Position numbers and translations under genes: made by a program. This document shows positions 1 through 11,180 of a stretch of DNA of 64,000 bases, piece after piece; the stretch's first letter is position 1; the number at the start of each line of letters is the position of its first letter. Origin of the DNA: Dromiciops gliroides (Eukaryota > Chordata > Mammalia > Microbiotheria > Microbiotheriidae); the NCBI RefSeq assembly GCF_019393635.1, contig NC_057862.1:118684145-118748144 (forward strand). The letters run 5' to 3'. The notes beneath the pieces were generated by a model. The model saw nothing but the letters and a program-made list of their open reading frames with translations. It did no database searches and had not been told where the DNA came from.

Positions 1-94
1 GCTGCTAAGTGTCAAGTGTCTGAGGCTGGATTTGAACTCAAGTCCTCCTGAATCCAGGGCTGGTGCTTGATCCACTGTGCCACTTAGCTGCCCC
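1..94 (-). repeat. tRNA-derived marsupial SINE, cut by window edge
   Basis: Reads antisense: the middle of the SINE (CTGAGGCTGGATTTGAACTC) down to its head GCTGCCCC at 94. The A-tail side lies outside the window. Confidence 0.9.
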
Positions 95-112
95 CTAAAA
101 GAACCAAATATA

Positions 113-300
113 AACCTTGTTTCTTTTAACAGACATGTGGACTTGGGCAAGTCACAAACTCCTTAAGACCTCATTTCTTCATCTATAAAATGGAGATAAT
201 AACAGTACTTACTTGATGGTGTTATTGCAAAGATCAAATGAGATAATATATGTAAAGTGCTTCACAAAATTTAAGGCAGCTATAAACAGGAGCTTTTATT
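113..300 (+). repeat. MIR/THER1-type SINE fragment
   Basis: Shows the CORE-SINE sequence of signals: GGGCAAGTCAC, then TCATCTATAAAATGGAGAT, then CAAATGAGATAATAT and AAAGTGCTT. It is diverged and lacks its head. Confidence 0.7.
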
Positions 301-309
301 AGGAGTCTT

Positions 310-860
310 CCTTCTTAGATGTTTTATCATGTGAAAATTTATTGATTATGTTGTCATCTAAGTCACTGTTAAAAAATATTGTATAGCAAGGTATGAGGAT
401 GTATCCCTGAAGCACCCCACTGGAGATCTCCCTCCAAGTTGACCTCACATAATTAATAACTACTCATTTGGTTCCAGTCATTCTATCACCTCAGGACCTA
501 GTGTTTCATCTATCCCAATTTCTTCATCTTATCTACACAAATAGCACATGAAATTTGGTCAAATATTTTGCTGATATCAAGGGATACTTTCTTTGGCATT
601 CCCCTCACCTACCAGTGTGATTACACTGTCATAAAAATAAATGAAGTTAGTCTGTCATGATCTGGTCTCCATGATGTCATATTTTCTGTCAGTGATTGCT
701 ATTTCCCTTTCTAAAGGTTCAAAACAATCCCATTAATAATACATGCTAAAATTTTAACAGATTAGAAAATAACCTTGCTAGCCTATAGCTTGTAGAATCT
801 ACATTTTTTTGAAAACCAAGTTTGCCCTATTCCAATAGCTTGCCCTATTCCAGTCCCGTA
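310..860 (+). repeat. L3/CR1 LINE 3' fragment
   Basis: Contains the known L3/CR1 signature of a CCCCACTGGAGA / TCCAAGTTGAC block, then AATAACTACTCATTTGG and the GTTAGTCTGTCATGA region. The same region in another copy is at 16267-17125. It is old and has no open frame. Confidence 0.65.
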
Positions 861-919
861 AGACTAAGTTTGGGCACAGTGTCTGATATTTAGTAAGCAC
901 TATATATTAGTCATCGTCA

Positions 920-1130
920 CCATTGTCATCATTATAAGAAGCTAGGTATTGTGGATAGATCACAGGACTTGGAGTTGGTAAAATATAAGTTCAAATCCTG
1001 CCTTGTACATTTTCTAGCTTTGTGACCCTGAACATATCATTTGGCCTCTCTCATCCTCAATTTCCTCATCTATTAAAAATGGGGACAGTAATAACACCTC
1101 ACAGGGTTGTGAAGGTCACATATGAAGAAT
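920..1130 (+). repeat. MIR-type SINE
   Basis: Head AGCTAGGTATTGTGGATAG, a TTCAAATCCTG B-box-like site, GTGACCCTGAACA, and TTTCCTCATCTATTAAAAAT leading to CACAGGGTTGTGA. Confidence 0.65.
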
Positions 1131-1159
1131 GGACAGAACTAAGAGAGGAATAGTTCTGC

Positions 1160-1665
1160 TTTTTTATTGTTCTTTATTGTACCTTCTACTTCACCACAAG
1201 ATAGAATCTGTAGTTCATTCTTCATCTGTTGCCCTCATTTGGGCATCTTCATCATGCCCCCAGGAACCATATCATTGGGGAATTTAATCATCCTGCATGC
1301 AAGATGGAAACATTCTAGGTACTTTCATTTCATTAGTATCCTCTGCCCCTCTGATTGGAGGATGGAATGATGAGCTCCAAAACTTCCATTTTAGGATGGG
1401 ACCCAAAACAACCATCACCTCATTTTCCACAACTACATTCATTTGGACATCTCCATCATACCCCTACTGAATATTTTCTTCTCCCTGTCCCTTCTTTGCA
1501 AGTTCCTTTTGTGTGTTGTCTTCCCCTCCTTTGGAATATGAGTTCCTTGAGAGTGGAAAATATCTTTTCTTTTTTCCTTTTCTTTTTTTCATTTGTATCT
1601 CCAACACTCAGCACAGTGCCTAATGCACAATAGGTATTTAGTAAATGTTTATTGACTGAATGATT
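1160..1665 (+). repeat. L2 LINE 3' end (probable)
   Basis: The last part carries the L2 tail signature: ATATGAGTTCCTTGAGAG, CAGCACAGTGCCTAATGCA, then TTTAGTAAATGTTTATTGA. Two similar stretches (about 1239 and 1440, both reading TTTGG..ATCT.CATCAT) lie upstream, so its first part is uncertain. Confidence 0.5.
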
Positions 1666-1722
1666 CTGGATTTTATGCTTCCTATTCTTTCCCTTTGAAC
1701 TGGGCTTTAAAAGATAAGGAAA

Positions 1723-1874
1723 GGGGCAGCTAGGTGGCGCAGTGGATAGAACACCGGCCCTGGAGTCAGGAGTACCTGAGTTCAAATCCGGTCTCAGACA
1801 CTTAACACTTACTAGCTGTGTGACCCTGGGCAAGTCACTTAACCCCAATTGCCTCACTTAAAAAAAAAAAAAAA
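1723..1874 (+). repeat. tRNA-derived marsupial SINE, full length
   Basis: Runs from GGGGCAGCTAGGTGGCGC to an A tail. It is flanked by target-site duplications AAAAGATAAGGA before the head and after the tail. It matches the family closely, so it is young. Confidence 0.93.
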
Positions 1875-1999
1875 GATAAGGAGAAATTCACCAAGTATAG
1901 GGCACAGCATGACTAAAATCATAAAGGTGAGAAATGTAGGACATGTTCAAAGAAAGAGAATAGTCATCTTCAAAGGACGATAGAATAGATTGCTGGGAA

Positions 2000-3008
2000 C
2001 GGTTTGAGATACCAATGGAAAATCAGGTTCATGCCAGATCATGGAAGATCTTGAACACCAAAGAAAGTTGCTTGAGCTATGCTCTCTAGACTATAGAAAG
2101 CCATCAACCGATTTTTAAATCGGGGATACAATGAAGAGAGAATAGAGGTGAGAAGATCTATTAGGAAGCTTTTCTAGTACTCCAGTGATAATGAAGAACT
2201 ATCAGATCTAGGGTAATGGCAATAGGAATAGAGGGTAAGAGATGGATGCACATCTTGTTGTTGAAGTGAAATTAACAGAACATGGAAATTGGTTGGTTAT
2301 TCTTTATCACAAAGGTAACAATAAGTTTTGAAGACAGGAGACTGGATGAATACCACTGAAAGAAATGTTAAGTTCGGAAGGAGGCAAAAGTTCAGGTGGA
2401 AAGATAAGCTCAGTTTTGGACCTTTTTTGGTTTCTGGTTCTGGTTCTCAGAAGAGATAATTTGAGAATCATCTTTATAAATAATGAAGTAGAAGAAAGGA
2501 AAGGAAGAGAGAGGGGGAAAGAGAGATTTGGGAGGAGTAAAGGGGAGAAACAGTAGAAAGAGGAGAAAGAATGAGGGAGAGGGAGGGGGGACAAAGAGAA
2601 TGGTAGAACCTTAGGTTTCATAAAGAAGTGGTAGAGAAAGATCAAGATGAAGATTAAAAGGTAGAAGGAGAATCAAGATATATGCATATGATCTTTAAAG
2701 CCAAGGAAAGAGAGATTATTCAGAAGGAGAGGATGGTTTCCAGTATCAAATGATTCAAGGGGATCGATGAAGATAAAAACATTTTTTTAAAAGGCCATTG
2801 GTTGTGTGATCCTGGGCAAGTCACTTAACCCCAATTGCCTCACAAAAAAACCAACCAAACAAAAAAAGGCCGTTGGATTTGGAGTATCTCTCCAGTAGGG
2901 GGTGCAATTCCAATTCTCACAGAGTTGGGAGCCAGAGTAAAAGGAGTTGAAGACAGAGTGGGTCAAGATGACTTTTTCAGCTGGTTTTCGTTTGTTTGTT
3001 TGTTTTGG
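2000..3008. repeat. Unclassified old interspersed repeat, interrupted by SINE pieces
   Basis: Phrases such as CATGGAAGATCTTGAACACC, TAGTACTCCAGTGATAATGA and AAGGCCATTGG belong to a mammal-wide repeat that I recognise by pattern but cannot name. A related copy lies at 58760-59110. Purine-rich stretches near 2480-2600 give chance frames, and no gene is visible. Confidence 0.4.
2802..2867 (+). repeat. 5'-truncated marsupial SINE
   Basis: Only the 3' third is present (TGTGTGATCCTGGGCAAGTC to an AAC-rich tail). The duplications AAGGCCATTGG and AAGGCCGTTGG flank it, so it inserted already truncated. Confidence 0.85.
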
Positions 3009-3152
3009 TTTTTTTTAGTGAGGCAATTGGGGTTAAGTGACTTGCCCAGGGTCACACAGCTAGTAAGAGTTAAGTGTCTGAGGCCGGATTTGAACTCAGG
3101 TACTCCTGACTCCAGGGCCGGTGCTCTATCCACTGCGCCATCTAGCTGCCCC
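3005..3152 (-). repeat. tRNA-derived marsupial SINE, full length
   Basis: Antisense copy from a T-rich tail through GTGAGGCAATTGGGGTTAAG to GCTGCCCC. TGGTTTTC-type target duplications flank it. Confidence 0.92.
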
Positions 3153-4283
3153 GTGGTTTTCTATGGAATAATAAAATTGTTATATAAATAACTGATGGCC
3201 CCTTAAGTAACTATGCAAATTAGCATACTACCATTCCATATATAAATTCAGTTTGTACCTAAAAGAAACCAGTAAAATTCATGCAAAATTATTATTATTA
3301 AGATAGACCTCTTTCCTTTTCTTGTTTCAATTATTTTTATGTCCTCTATGTATGGTACAACTAAGTGCACTTACAGCCCAAACTTGAATTCTTCAATTTA
3401 AATAAGATAGAGAAGGGTGGAATACAATAGCTCTGAACAATGTGGGCTGATTTGTCCAAAAGTATACATAAAGGTGGTGTTCTAGGGTCCCCTCCACCTT
3501 ATAGCTATACCCCCAAGCTCTTCATCTCCCTTTACTGTACCCAAGTCTGACCCAAGTTGCATGTCAAGGCAACAACCCTGTATGAAGAAGTGACTGATTC
3601 CATCCTACATTTTTGTTCCTTCCTGTGCTATGAAGGCCAAGATAAACCAATAGGGTAGAGTTTGAGAACTGAAGAATTTGAGAATGAATTCAGGTGTGTT
3701 CACTGATTACTCCATTCCAGGATCAGACTATCAAAAGCCAACAAGTCTTTGCCCAGTGGTATCACTATACCTGTACCTGGATATTCCACCAGTACTCCAA
3801 ACTAAACATGTCCCACATTAAGTTATCTTTCCCTCGACATTTCCACCTCCTTCTCACTTCACTATTTCTTTCAGAGACAACATGAGGGAAGAGTTAACTA
3901 TTTAGCAAGAGTTAACTGTTTAGCTCCATTATCTGCTCTAACAATTGACTTACCCCTCATGACATCATTTATAGCTGGTATTCCCAGTCCTACAAATTAG
4001 GCCAGCATTAGGAGAATTTACCCAGCTTGCTGGATGGGGAAAACCTAATTTTAAGTCTATCTGTAATATTTAGAGTGAATGCCAGCTTCCCGGCCTGTAA
4101 AACAAAGCCAATTTCTCTTACCTCAATTTCCAAGGATAAGGGGACGATTGCACAATGAAAACTTTTCCAAAGTTGGAACTAGTTAAAAGCCAATTTCTGT
4201 TCAGTAATTATTACCCTTCCCCCCAGCTAGAGAAAGCATTATCTAATGTTTGGTTTTTTGTTTGTTTGGTTTTTTTTTTGTAG
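3153..4283. other. Non-coding sequence upstream of the CTXND1 coding exon (likely intron 1)
   Basis: No repeat family is recognised with confidence. A short tandem duplication lies at about 3886-3922 (two copies of AGAGTTAACT.TTTAGC). The stretch ends in a pyrimidine-rich splice acceptor, TTTTTTTTTTGTAG at 4270-4283. The relative lack of young repeats from 3160 to 4280 may reflect constraint close to the gene. Confidence 0.45.
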
Positions 4284-4322
4284 GAACAGAAGGATGGTAC
4301 CAGTCAGAATAAAACCAGATGA

Positions 4323-4517
<195 letters not shown>

Positions 4518-5149
4518 AAGCACCTGGTCTCCTTCAGGGAGGCTGGATGAAAATCACTACCCAAGATCTCCTCTTTCCAAAAAAGCCATGGGAGAGCCCC
4601 AACTCTTTACTCACCTTTACCAAGTGATAGCTCTTTGAGGACACAAAATAACACAAACCTTTGCAAGTAGCAACTTACAAGATGGCGAGTTGTGAATCGG
4701 ACCAAGCGTGGAAGCAAAAATCGTCACTTTTTTAAAAATTTATTTTATTTTCCATGTACCTCCTGGCCAGTGGGTAAAACAGCATTTATTGGACTGGTAA
4801 ACATTTTGTACTTGTTTGCAATGCTGTATTAAGAGATCTTATGAATCATTTTGTTGGTAGACCCAAGTACTCTCTGGTTATTGTTACACATGGGGTGATC
4901 TATTTCTCTCAGAGCTGGAGTGTAGGGAAGTAGAACCCTTCGTCACTATTTGAGGTTACCCTGTATCTTTTAGGATCTGGCTGCTAGACACTGCCCCTGG
5001 GAACCTGCTTCTTTCTCTCAGAGTTTTGGGGTGAGGACTCGGTCTCTCTGTGAAAATAGACAGGAAATATCACAACTGAATGGGATGTGGGCTTTCTTCA
5101 GGCTGCAACTTCAGACCTTTAGAGGGAGAGTAATCTATCAAAAGAAGTA

Positions 5150-5270
5150 TAAGGCTGGGGTACCATCTTGGCTCTGCCACTGATTGATTTTGTGACCTGG
5201 GGCAAGTCGCTTCAGTTTCTGGTGCCCCAGTTTCCTCATCTGTAAAATGGGGACAATAAACTTTAAGCTT
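5150..5270 (+). repeat. MIR-type SINE fragment
   Basis: GTGACCTGGGGCAAGTCGC followed by TTTCCTCATCTGTAAAATGG is the typical MIR core and 3' half. Confidence 0.7.
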
Positions 5271-5574
5271 TCTCACCTCATTAGGATTTGAGGATAAAAT
5301 TCAATCTTAAGTATGAAAAGGCTTTAGAATTAAATGCAATACAGCAGAAGAGATCTGCCATTGGCCATTGCTGTGCTCAGGTTCCCCTCCACTAGAATAG
5401 ACTACCATCCCCACCTGTACACATATAGGGGTGGCCGGGAGGTTGGGCTGATTGGAGGGCCAGTGTTTGTCAGGAGACTCCCCTCCCCCTAGTACCAAGA
5501 GCTCAGAGCTTTCTTCTAATACCCGATTGACACAGCTTCCTACAGAACCTTATGGAGTTTGAGTACTCCTCCCA

Positions 5575-5700
5575 AATTTTAAGTTGGAAGGGACCTCAGA
5601 GGTTATCAAGTTCAAACTTCTCATTTTACAGATGAAGAAACTGAGGCACAGAGAGGTTAAATGACTTGCCCACAGTCACACAGCTAGTTAAGTGTCTATG
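5575..5700 (-). repeat. MIR/L3-like old repeat fragment
   Basis: GGAAGGGACCTCAGAGG, then CATTTTACAGATGAAGAAAC and TGACTTGCCCACAGTCAC. This is the common tract of ancient mammalian repeats read from the opposite strand to most MIR copies here. Confidence 0.55.
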
Positions 5701-5837
5701 GCCACAGACCATTTGTAGGAGCCCACCTGTGGTTCAGCAGGTATATTCACAACCACTTCTTCTGGGCCCTGGACCTATTAGTGCATTATAGCTATCAAGT
5801 TATCCATGGTATTAACAACATTGTTCTTTTTATTTTG

Positions 5838-5989
5838 TTTTTTGTTTTGTTTTTGCAGGGCAATGAGGGTTAAGTGACTTGCCCAGGGTCACACAGCTAG
5901 TAAGTGTCAAGTGTCTGAGGCTGGCTTTGAACTCAGGTCCTCCTGAATCCAGGGCCAGTGCTTTATCCACTGCACCACCTAGCTGCCCC
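5838..5989 (-). repeat. tRNA-derived marsupial SINE inside the probable CTXND1 3' UTR
   Basis: Antisense copy from a TTTTG-rich tail to GCTGCCCC. It is flanked by TGTTCTTTTTATTTTG on both sides, a clear target-site duplication. Confidence 0.92.
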
Positions 5990-6599
5990 TGTTCTTTTTA
6001 TTTTGGAGCAAGCCAAAAAAAACCCCATAACTATTCTGAGTGCTCTTTCTTTAACCAGGAAGAGCCACAGATTTATTCCCTCGGTGATCTAGGATCCCTT
6101 GGTCATTTATCACCTATACCTTTAGAGATGGTCTGAAGCAGGAGATCATGACATCATAGGCTCATAGCTTCTCACCTGCTTAAAAAGGTGAATTCTAGCC
6201 ACCCTAGCTTTTACAAGCCAATCTGGGGATCTGGGTTCAAGGGGGAAGCAGCCTCCCAGAGCACCATCACCACCTGGTAACAGGCGGCAATAGCTGACCA
6301 GGCACACCAGCTGCATACACAGTGGTTCTAGGGCACACATCTGACCGTTCACCCACTCATATGGGAAGCACAAACAAACAGAAGGCATTTGACCAAGCTG
6401 CGAAGTTCCCAGGGAATGTTCCAGATCTGAAGTTCCATGTAAGAAAGGAGAAGGTCCCCAAGGGGGAGGCCTTCCCCTCTGCTACTGGATAAACACTTTT
6501 ATTTAGCCAACGCAGCAGCCTTCAAGTTTGCAGTCTACCTCGGAGAAATAAAGCACTTTCTAAGGAAAAAAGGCCCATTTTTGTGAATTTGTTTTGCAA

Positions 6600-8825
6600 A
6601 TAAATATCTTTTCATGATTAGAGGAGAGAGGAGAACAGAGGAGAGAAGAGCCCTTGGGGTTCATCTGCTCATGCAGTTCTGCCTGATCTAAGATGAGTTT
6701 CCCCTGCAGCCTAACTGGGCTCCATTTGGGGAGCTTTGGAGAGAGATGGAAGCTGGAAATTGAGTATTAAATCCTAGCCCTGTGTGCTCCAGGAAAGAGG
6801 AAACGCCTGCCAAGTTCTCTGTTGGGTAGGTAGCCTTTCTGCTGGGGAAGGCTGGCTTAATTATTCTCTTCTTTTCTTGATCTTGTGCCATGATGATCTG
6901 TATGCAAAAGTGCAGTAAATAAAGCAGAAAAGAAAGGCAAACTCAGGTGGGGATTCTGAGGCCTGCCTCATTTCTCCTCGTTGGGTGATAGACAACTGGG
7001 GCTCCCATCCCTCCAGTTAAAAGTTGTGGATAATTCCACTGGCCAAATATTTCACAGAACCAATAGGTTTGTCAATAACGTTGCAGTGCCCAGAGATCTT
7101 TTGAAGAAAGGAGAAGGCGTATTCCCCTTCATTTTATCTTGAGACTACAGCATAGACATCAGAGGCAGAAATCTGGGTTCACATGCTAGCTCCCTCAATA
7201 GTATGCTGTGTGACTGAGAGTGACTTGCCTAATTTCACTGTGCCCGAGTTAAAAAAAAAGTTCTGCCCTCTACCTACCTCACATGCCATTGTGGGGATTA
7301 ATGAAATAGCACCAAGAATTCAGTGAAAGAAGCCCTATGAAGACAGTCTAATTCCTAACAATCTACTATGAATATTGAAAAAAAAAGAAGAGAACCTACC
7401 AGTGGGGTGTATTTAAGCATTTCCCATGGGAACAAAGTGAGTTTCAGTACAACTTCTATGCTAGGACCATGAAGGAGCAGAGCCATAGGCATAAACATCT
7501 TCCTGTAGGTGAACAGGCAACTGACAACAGGTGAGGTTTTAGGACCAGAAGCTTACAACTCCCCCACCTGCTGGCCATTGTCTGAAATTCTACAATTACA
7601 GCTTGAATTCCTTTAGATTAAGGCTTTGAGCCCTGAAATTGTGCCAATTCCCCAGGCCAGTCTCATTATGATATCCCGGTGTGGACATTATATGAGGAGG
7701 GAAAAGAAGAGCTAGAGATGTCCAGGAGAGTATTTGGAGCCTGAGGAGGGTTGGGGAGAAGATCTCCCAAAATGGGAGGGAGGAAGTAGAATAGGCTGGC
7801 TAGAAACTCTAAAGATGAGCAGAGAGTTTAGAATTTCACTTCCCAGCTAGAGTGCTGGAGAACTCACCAAAAGGGAGTTTCTCTTACAGAGCAAAGTATC
7901 CCTGTGGGTATAGTAAACTGGAGGGGAGCAGAATTCTGCTGGGAGGCCCAACATTTAAATATTTAACATTTAAACTGAATTGCTACAAAATACTTCCTTA
8001 TTTTAAAGACAGAATGAACCTCCCTCCTTCCTGAAGATTATGGCCCACATAAGCAAATATTTTCACTGATGAAAAAAAAAGTCGACATTTTGCAAATTCA
8101 TTCTCTTGCCTCTACCTTCCCTACAGACTTTTCTCACATTAAACTTTTTCCTAATGGGGAAGGCATCGATGTTCAAACAGAGAAACCTGTTTTACCTTGA
8201 GTTATCCTAACCCGTCTTCCTCCAGCATCTCCTTTCTCAAGTCCACCAAAGTATATAGGTTACTTCTGTAATGACAGGAAAACTAAGAAGGCAAATAAAA
8301 ATTCTCCCTTCCCTACTTCTGATGTTTGACCATGATGCTCGTCTACCCATAGCCGAGAGAGATGTTAATTTTCTATGAATCAATGGACCGCTGACCTACC
8401 TCACAGGGTTGTTGTGGGGAAAGCACTTTGTAAACCTTGAAACGTGATACAAATGTGAGCTGTTGTTTTTTGCTGTTCTTTTTCAGCGCATGTAGCAAGT
8501 GCCTCTGCTGAGTCATCATTTTGGTTTTCAACAGTTATTCTACCCTGGAGAGAGATGCATTCTGAATAACATTTAAATGAATAGCAGATGTATATCTGAT
8601 AATAAAGTTAATCACTTCAACTGGAAAAAAATGGAGTCTGTCAATGCCCAGCCCTAACCCTGAGTTCCTGTCATCCCTTCTCCTCAATCGAGTTCTGACT
8701 TATGGATTCTTCTATTGCCTAATTCAATCTTATTTCAATTCAAGAAAATCTTTTTGAGTGTCTACAAGGTACCAAGAACTGTGCTAGGTAGGCTCTGGGG
8801 ATAGAAAAATAAAAAATCAACTAGT
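6600..8825. other. Intergenic, mostly unique sequence
   Basis: I see no gene. MIR-like traces occur at 7140-7320 and 8395-8465 (CCTACCTCACAGGGTTGTTG). Chance frames of about 60 codons have no recognisable content. Confidence 0.5.
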
Positions 8826-8973
8826 GGGGCAGCTAGGGGGTACAGTGAATAGAGTATTAGCCCTGGAGTCAGGAGGACCTGAGTTCAAATCCAGCCTCAG
8901 ACACTTGACACTTACTAGCTGTGTAACCCTGGGCAAATCACTTAACCCCAATTGCCTCACCAAAAAAAAAAAG
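8826..8973 (+). repeat. tRNA-derived marsupial SINE, full length
   Basis: Head GGGGCAGCTAGGGGGTACAG to an A tail. The target duplications are ATCAACTAGT upstream and GTCAACTAGT downstream. Confidence 0.92.
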
Positions 8974-9119
8974 TCAACTAGTCTCTGTCCTTGAGAAGCT
9001 TACATTATGCATGGGAAGTTGGGGTGGGATAGGAAGAAAGGGGAATAAAACACATACATAAATACAAAATATCTTGGAATTTCTTGTCATATAGGATTTG
9101 TTGTATAAGAAATTTATTC

Positions 9120-9638
9120 GGGCAGCTAGGTGGCATGGTAGTGTAATGATTGGAATGACGCCACCTACTGGAGCTCTCCACAGCAAGTCTAACAGCCTGG
9201 CATTCCTATCTTTCCTCAAATTTCCTGTGAAGTCCTCTGCCGCCACCACCATCAAGTCCGGAAGCCAAAAAGGCCCGCGCTCTCTGTGCAGGCTCCCTTT
9301 CCTCCTTCCTGTCTCCTCCCAGACCATAGGAGGCTCCTCCAGTTGATTGGCTGGTAGACTTGATAGACAGCACCCATGAGCAAACGTCATTTCCTGACGC
9401 CAAGGAAAAGCCACAATGCCTCTGAGGCATTTTCCTCATGGTGGAGCTCTCCACAGCAAGTCTCCAGTAGGTGGCGTCATTCCAATCATTACAGTAGATA
9501 AAGCACCGGCCCTGGATTCAGGAGGACCTAAATTCAAATCCAGCCTCAGACAATTGACACTTACTAGCTGTGTGATCCTGGGCAAGTCACTTAACCCTCA
9601 TTGCCTGGCAAAAAAAAAAGAAAGAAAGAAAGAAAGAA
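9120..9638 (+). repeat. Marsupial SINE split by an LTR-like insertion
   Basis: The head lies at 9120-9141 and the body resumes at 9494 (GTAGATAAAGCACCGGCCC). It ends in a GAAA-rich tail. AGAAATTTATTC flanks the whole unit on both sides, so the SINE arrived first and was later split at 9142-9493. Confidence 0.9.
9142..9493 (-). mobile_element. Solo-LTR-like element with inverted ends, inserted in a SINE
   Basis: Begins TGTAATGATTGGAATGACG and ends with the reverse complement of the same 31 bases, so both ends look like the head of the LTR at 51402 (TGTAACGATTGGAATAACG). Flanks are a 4-base duplication GTAG. Read on the - strand, the interior resembles the U3 of the 51402 LTR for part of its length. 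An 18-base tract, GCTCTCCACAGCAAGTCT, occurs next to both ends in direct orientation. No coding content is seen. It is an LTR relative of unusual architecture. Confidence 0.7.
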
Positions 9639-9696
9639 ATTTATTCTATGAGGCCTGCTTATGGATCCAATTTTCCATATATAGAGGATCTGCTGG

Positions 9697-9945
9697 GGCA
9701 ACTAGGTGGCACAGCAGATAGAATGCTGGGCTTGGAATCAGGAAGACTCATCTTCCTGAGTTCAAATCCAGCCTCAGACACTCACTTACCTTGGGCAAGT
9801 CACCTAACCTTATTTGCCTCAGTTTCCTCATCTATAAAATGAGCTAGACAAAGAAATGGCAAACCACTCCAGTATCTTGGAGTGACCTTAAATGGGGTCA
9901 CAAGAGATATAATCAAAAGGACCAAACAACGCAAACAACAAAAGA
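9697..9945 (+). repeat. Longer SINE with RTE-like 3' end
   Basis: The head GGGGCAACTAGGTGGCAC resembles the short SINE, but the body continues through GGCAAACCACTCCAGTATCT to GGGGTCACAAGAGATATAAT. That tail type looks like an RTE-family LINE end (GAGTCGGACACGACTGAAC in better copies). Confidence 0.85.
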
Positions 9946-10244
9946 GGATCTGCCATTTTAAATTAGGCCTGCAAATATTCAATTACTCTAACTGTTCAGA
10001 TCCAAGCAGCCTAAAAGAAAGTCCTTTCTTGACTTCCCTGAAAGTCCATATGATTGTTCTCTGAAGAAATCATATTTCTGCAATAAAGTTTATTCTTCCT
10101 ACATCCTGATTGGCCTATTCATCTGCAGTCACCCTCATGCATTCATTCATTTATCCATCATTAATAACAGGCTACTGAGCTGGGTCCCATAAAGAACAAA
10201 ACAATGGGTTCCAGGAGCTCCCAGTCTAATAGACACTGGCACTG

Positions 10245-10375
10245 GAGTCACAAGGCAGAGCAAGCCCACTGGATTTAGAGTCAGAGTACCTGGATTCAAA
10301 TTTTGCCTTTGCCTTTTTACTACCTCTGTGACCCGGGGCAAGTCTCAACTTCTCTGGGACCAAGATTCTGCATCT
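10245..10375 (+). repeat. MIR-type SINE
   Basis: TGGATTTAGAGTCAGAGTAC, TGGATTCAAATTTTGCC and GTGACCCGGGGCAAGTC are diverged MIR box A/B and core signals. Confidence 0.6.
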
Positions 10376-10827
10376 TCATGCATATGTTGGGCTTTGCTGC
10401 AACTGCAGCTAAGGCTAGGTAAGCAAATAGCAACAACAACACAAGATTGTAAAATAGAGGTGGGGGGAGAGTCAGAAGAGTGAGTTTGTACAAGATAAAT
10501 AGACAAGTCTTGAGTCACACAGACCTTGTCTTGACAATTATTTGAGTAACTCCTTCCAACCACCCCCCACCAAAGCATCCAGCATTTGGGTTTAAAAGCC
10601 AATGAAAGGAGAGGGGCTGCTGTTCTTTTGTCCTGTTGAAACACTTTGGACTGGAGCTAGCTGTTATGAGATGGAAATCAGGAGAAACCTCACTTTGCTG
10701 GAATGGAGAAAGGGTGACTGCGACCACCAACAATAAATGTTTTTGGTTCTGATCCTGCTTCATGTATCCTTGCTCTGTGATGGAAAAATCTACCTTGATC
10801 AGGTAAGGAAATCCTTGTATAAAAACA

Positions 10828-11180
10828 AAAGTATATGTGTATATATACACACATATACATATGTATATGTGTATATATACACACATATACATACTTTTAT
10901 GTATGCATACATATCTATTGCAATATTGTATTTACTATATAGCATGCATACATAAAATTGTTATTATATAATACATGTTATATATTATATAATATATACT
11001 ATTGAAATGCTTGTCCTCTGTATATAGTATGTATACATATATGACATTATTACATATTATTATGTAATATATAATATTACAATGCATGCCCCTGTGTGTA
11101 ATATATACATGGACAGCATGTATATAGTATATGTGTATGCATGTACATACATGGTTGCATATGCATATACATGTGTATAT
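10828..11180. repeat. TA/TG-rich simple repeat region with a 30-bp duplication
   Basis: Two identical 30-base units at 10831-10860 and 10863-10892, each nearly self-complementary, are followed by looser TATA/TGTA sequence to about 11180. The junction CACATATACATATGTATATGTG is a perfect palindrome. Confidence 0.85.

Larger units (their letters stand above)
4518..6600 (+). other. Probable 3' UTR of CTXND1
   Basis: No frame or exon is visible. The stretch contains a MIR-like piece, an old repeat and one antisense SINE. Candidate poly(A) signals AATAAA lie at 6546-6551 (GAGAAATAAAGCAC) and again near 6598 and 6916. That this is UTR is inferred from position only. Confidence 0.4.
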
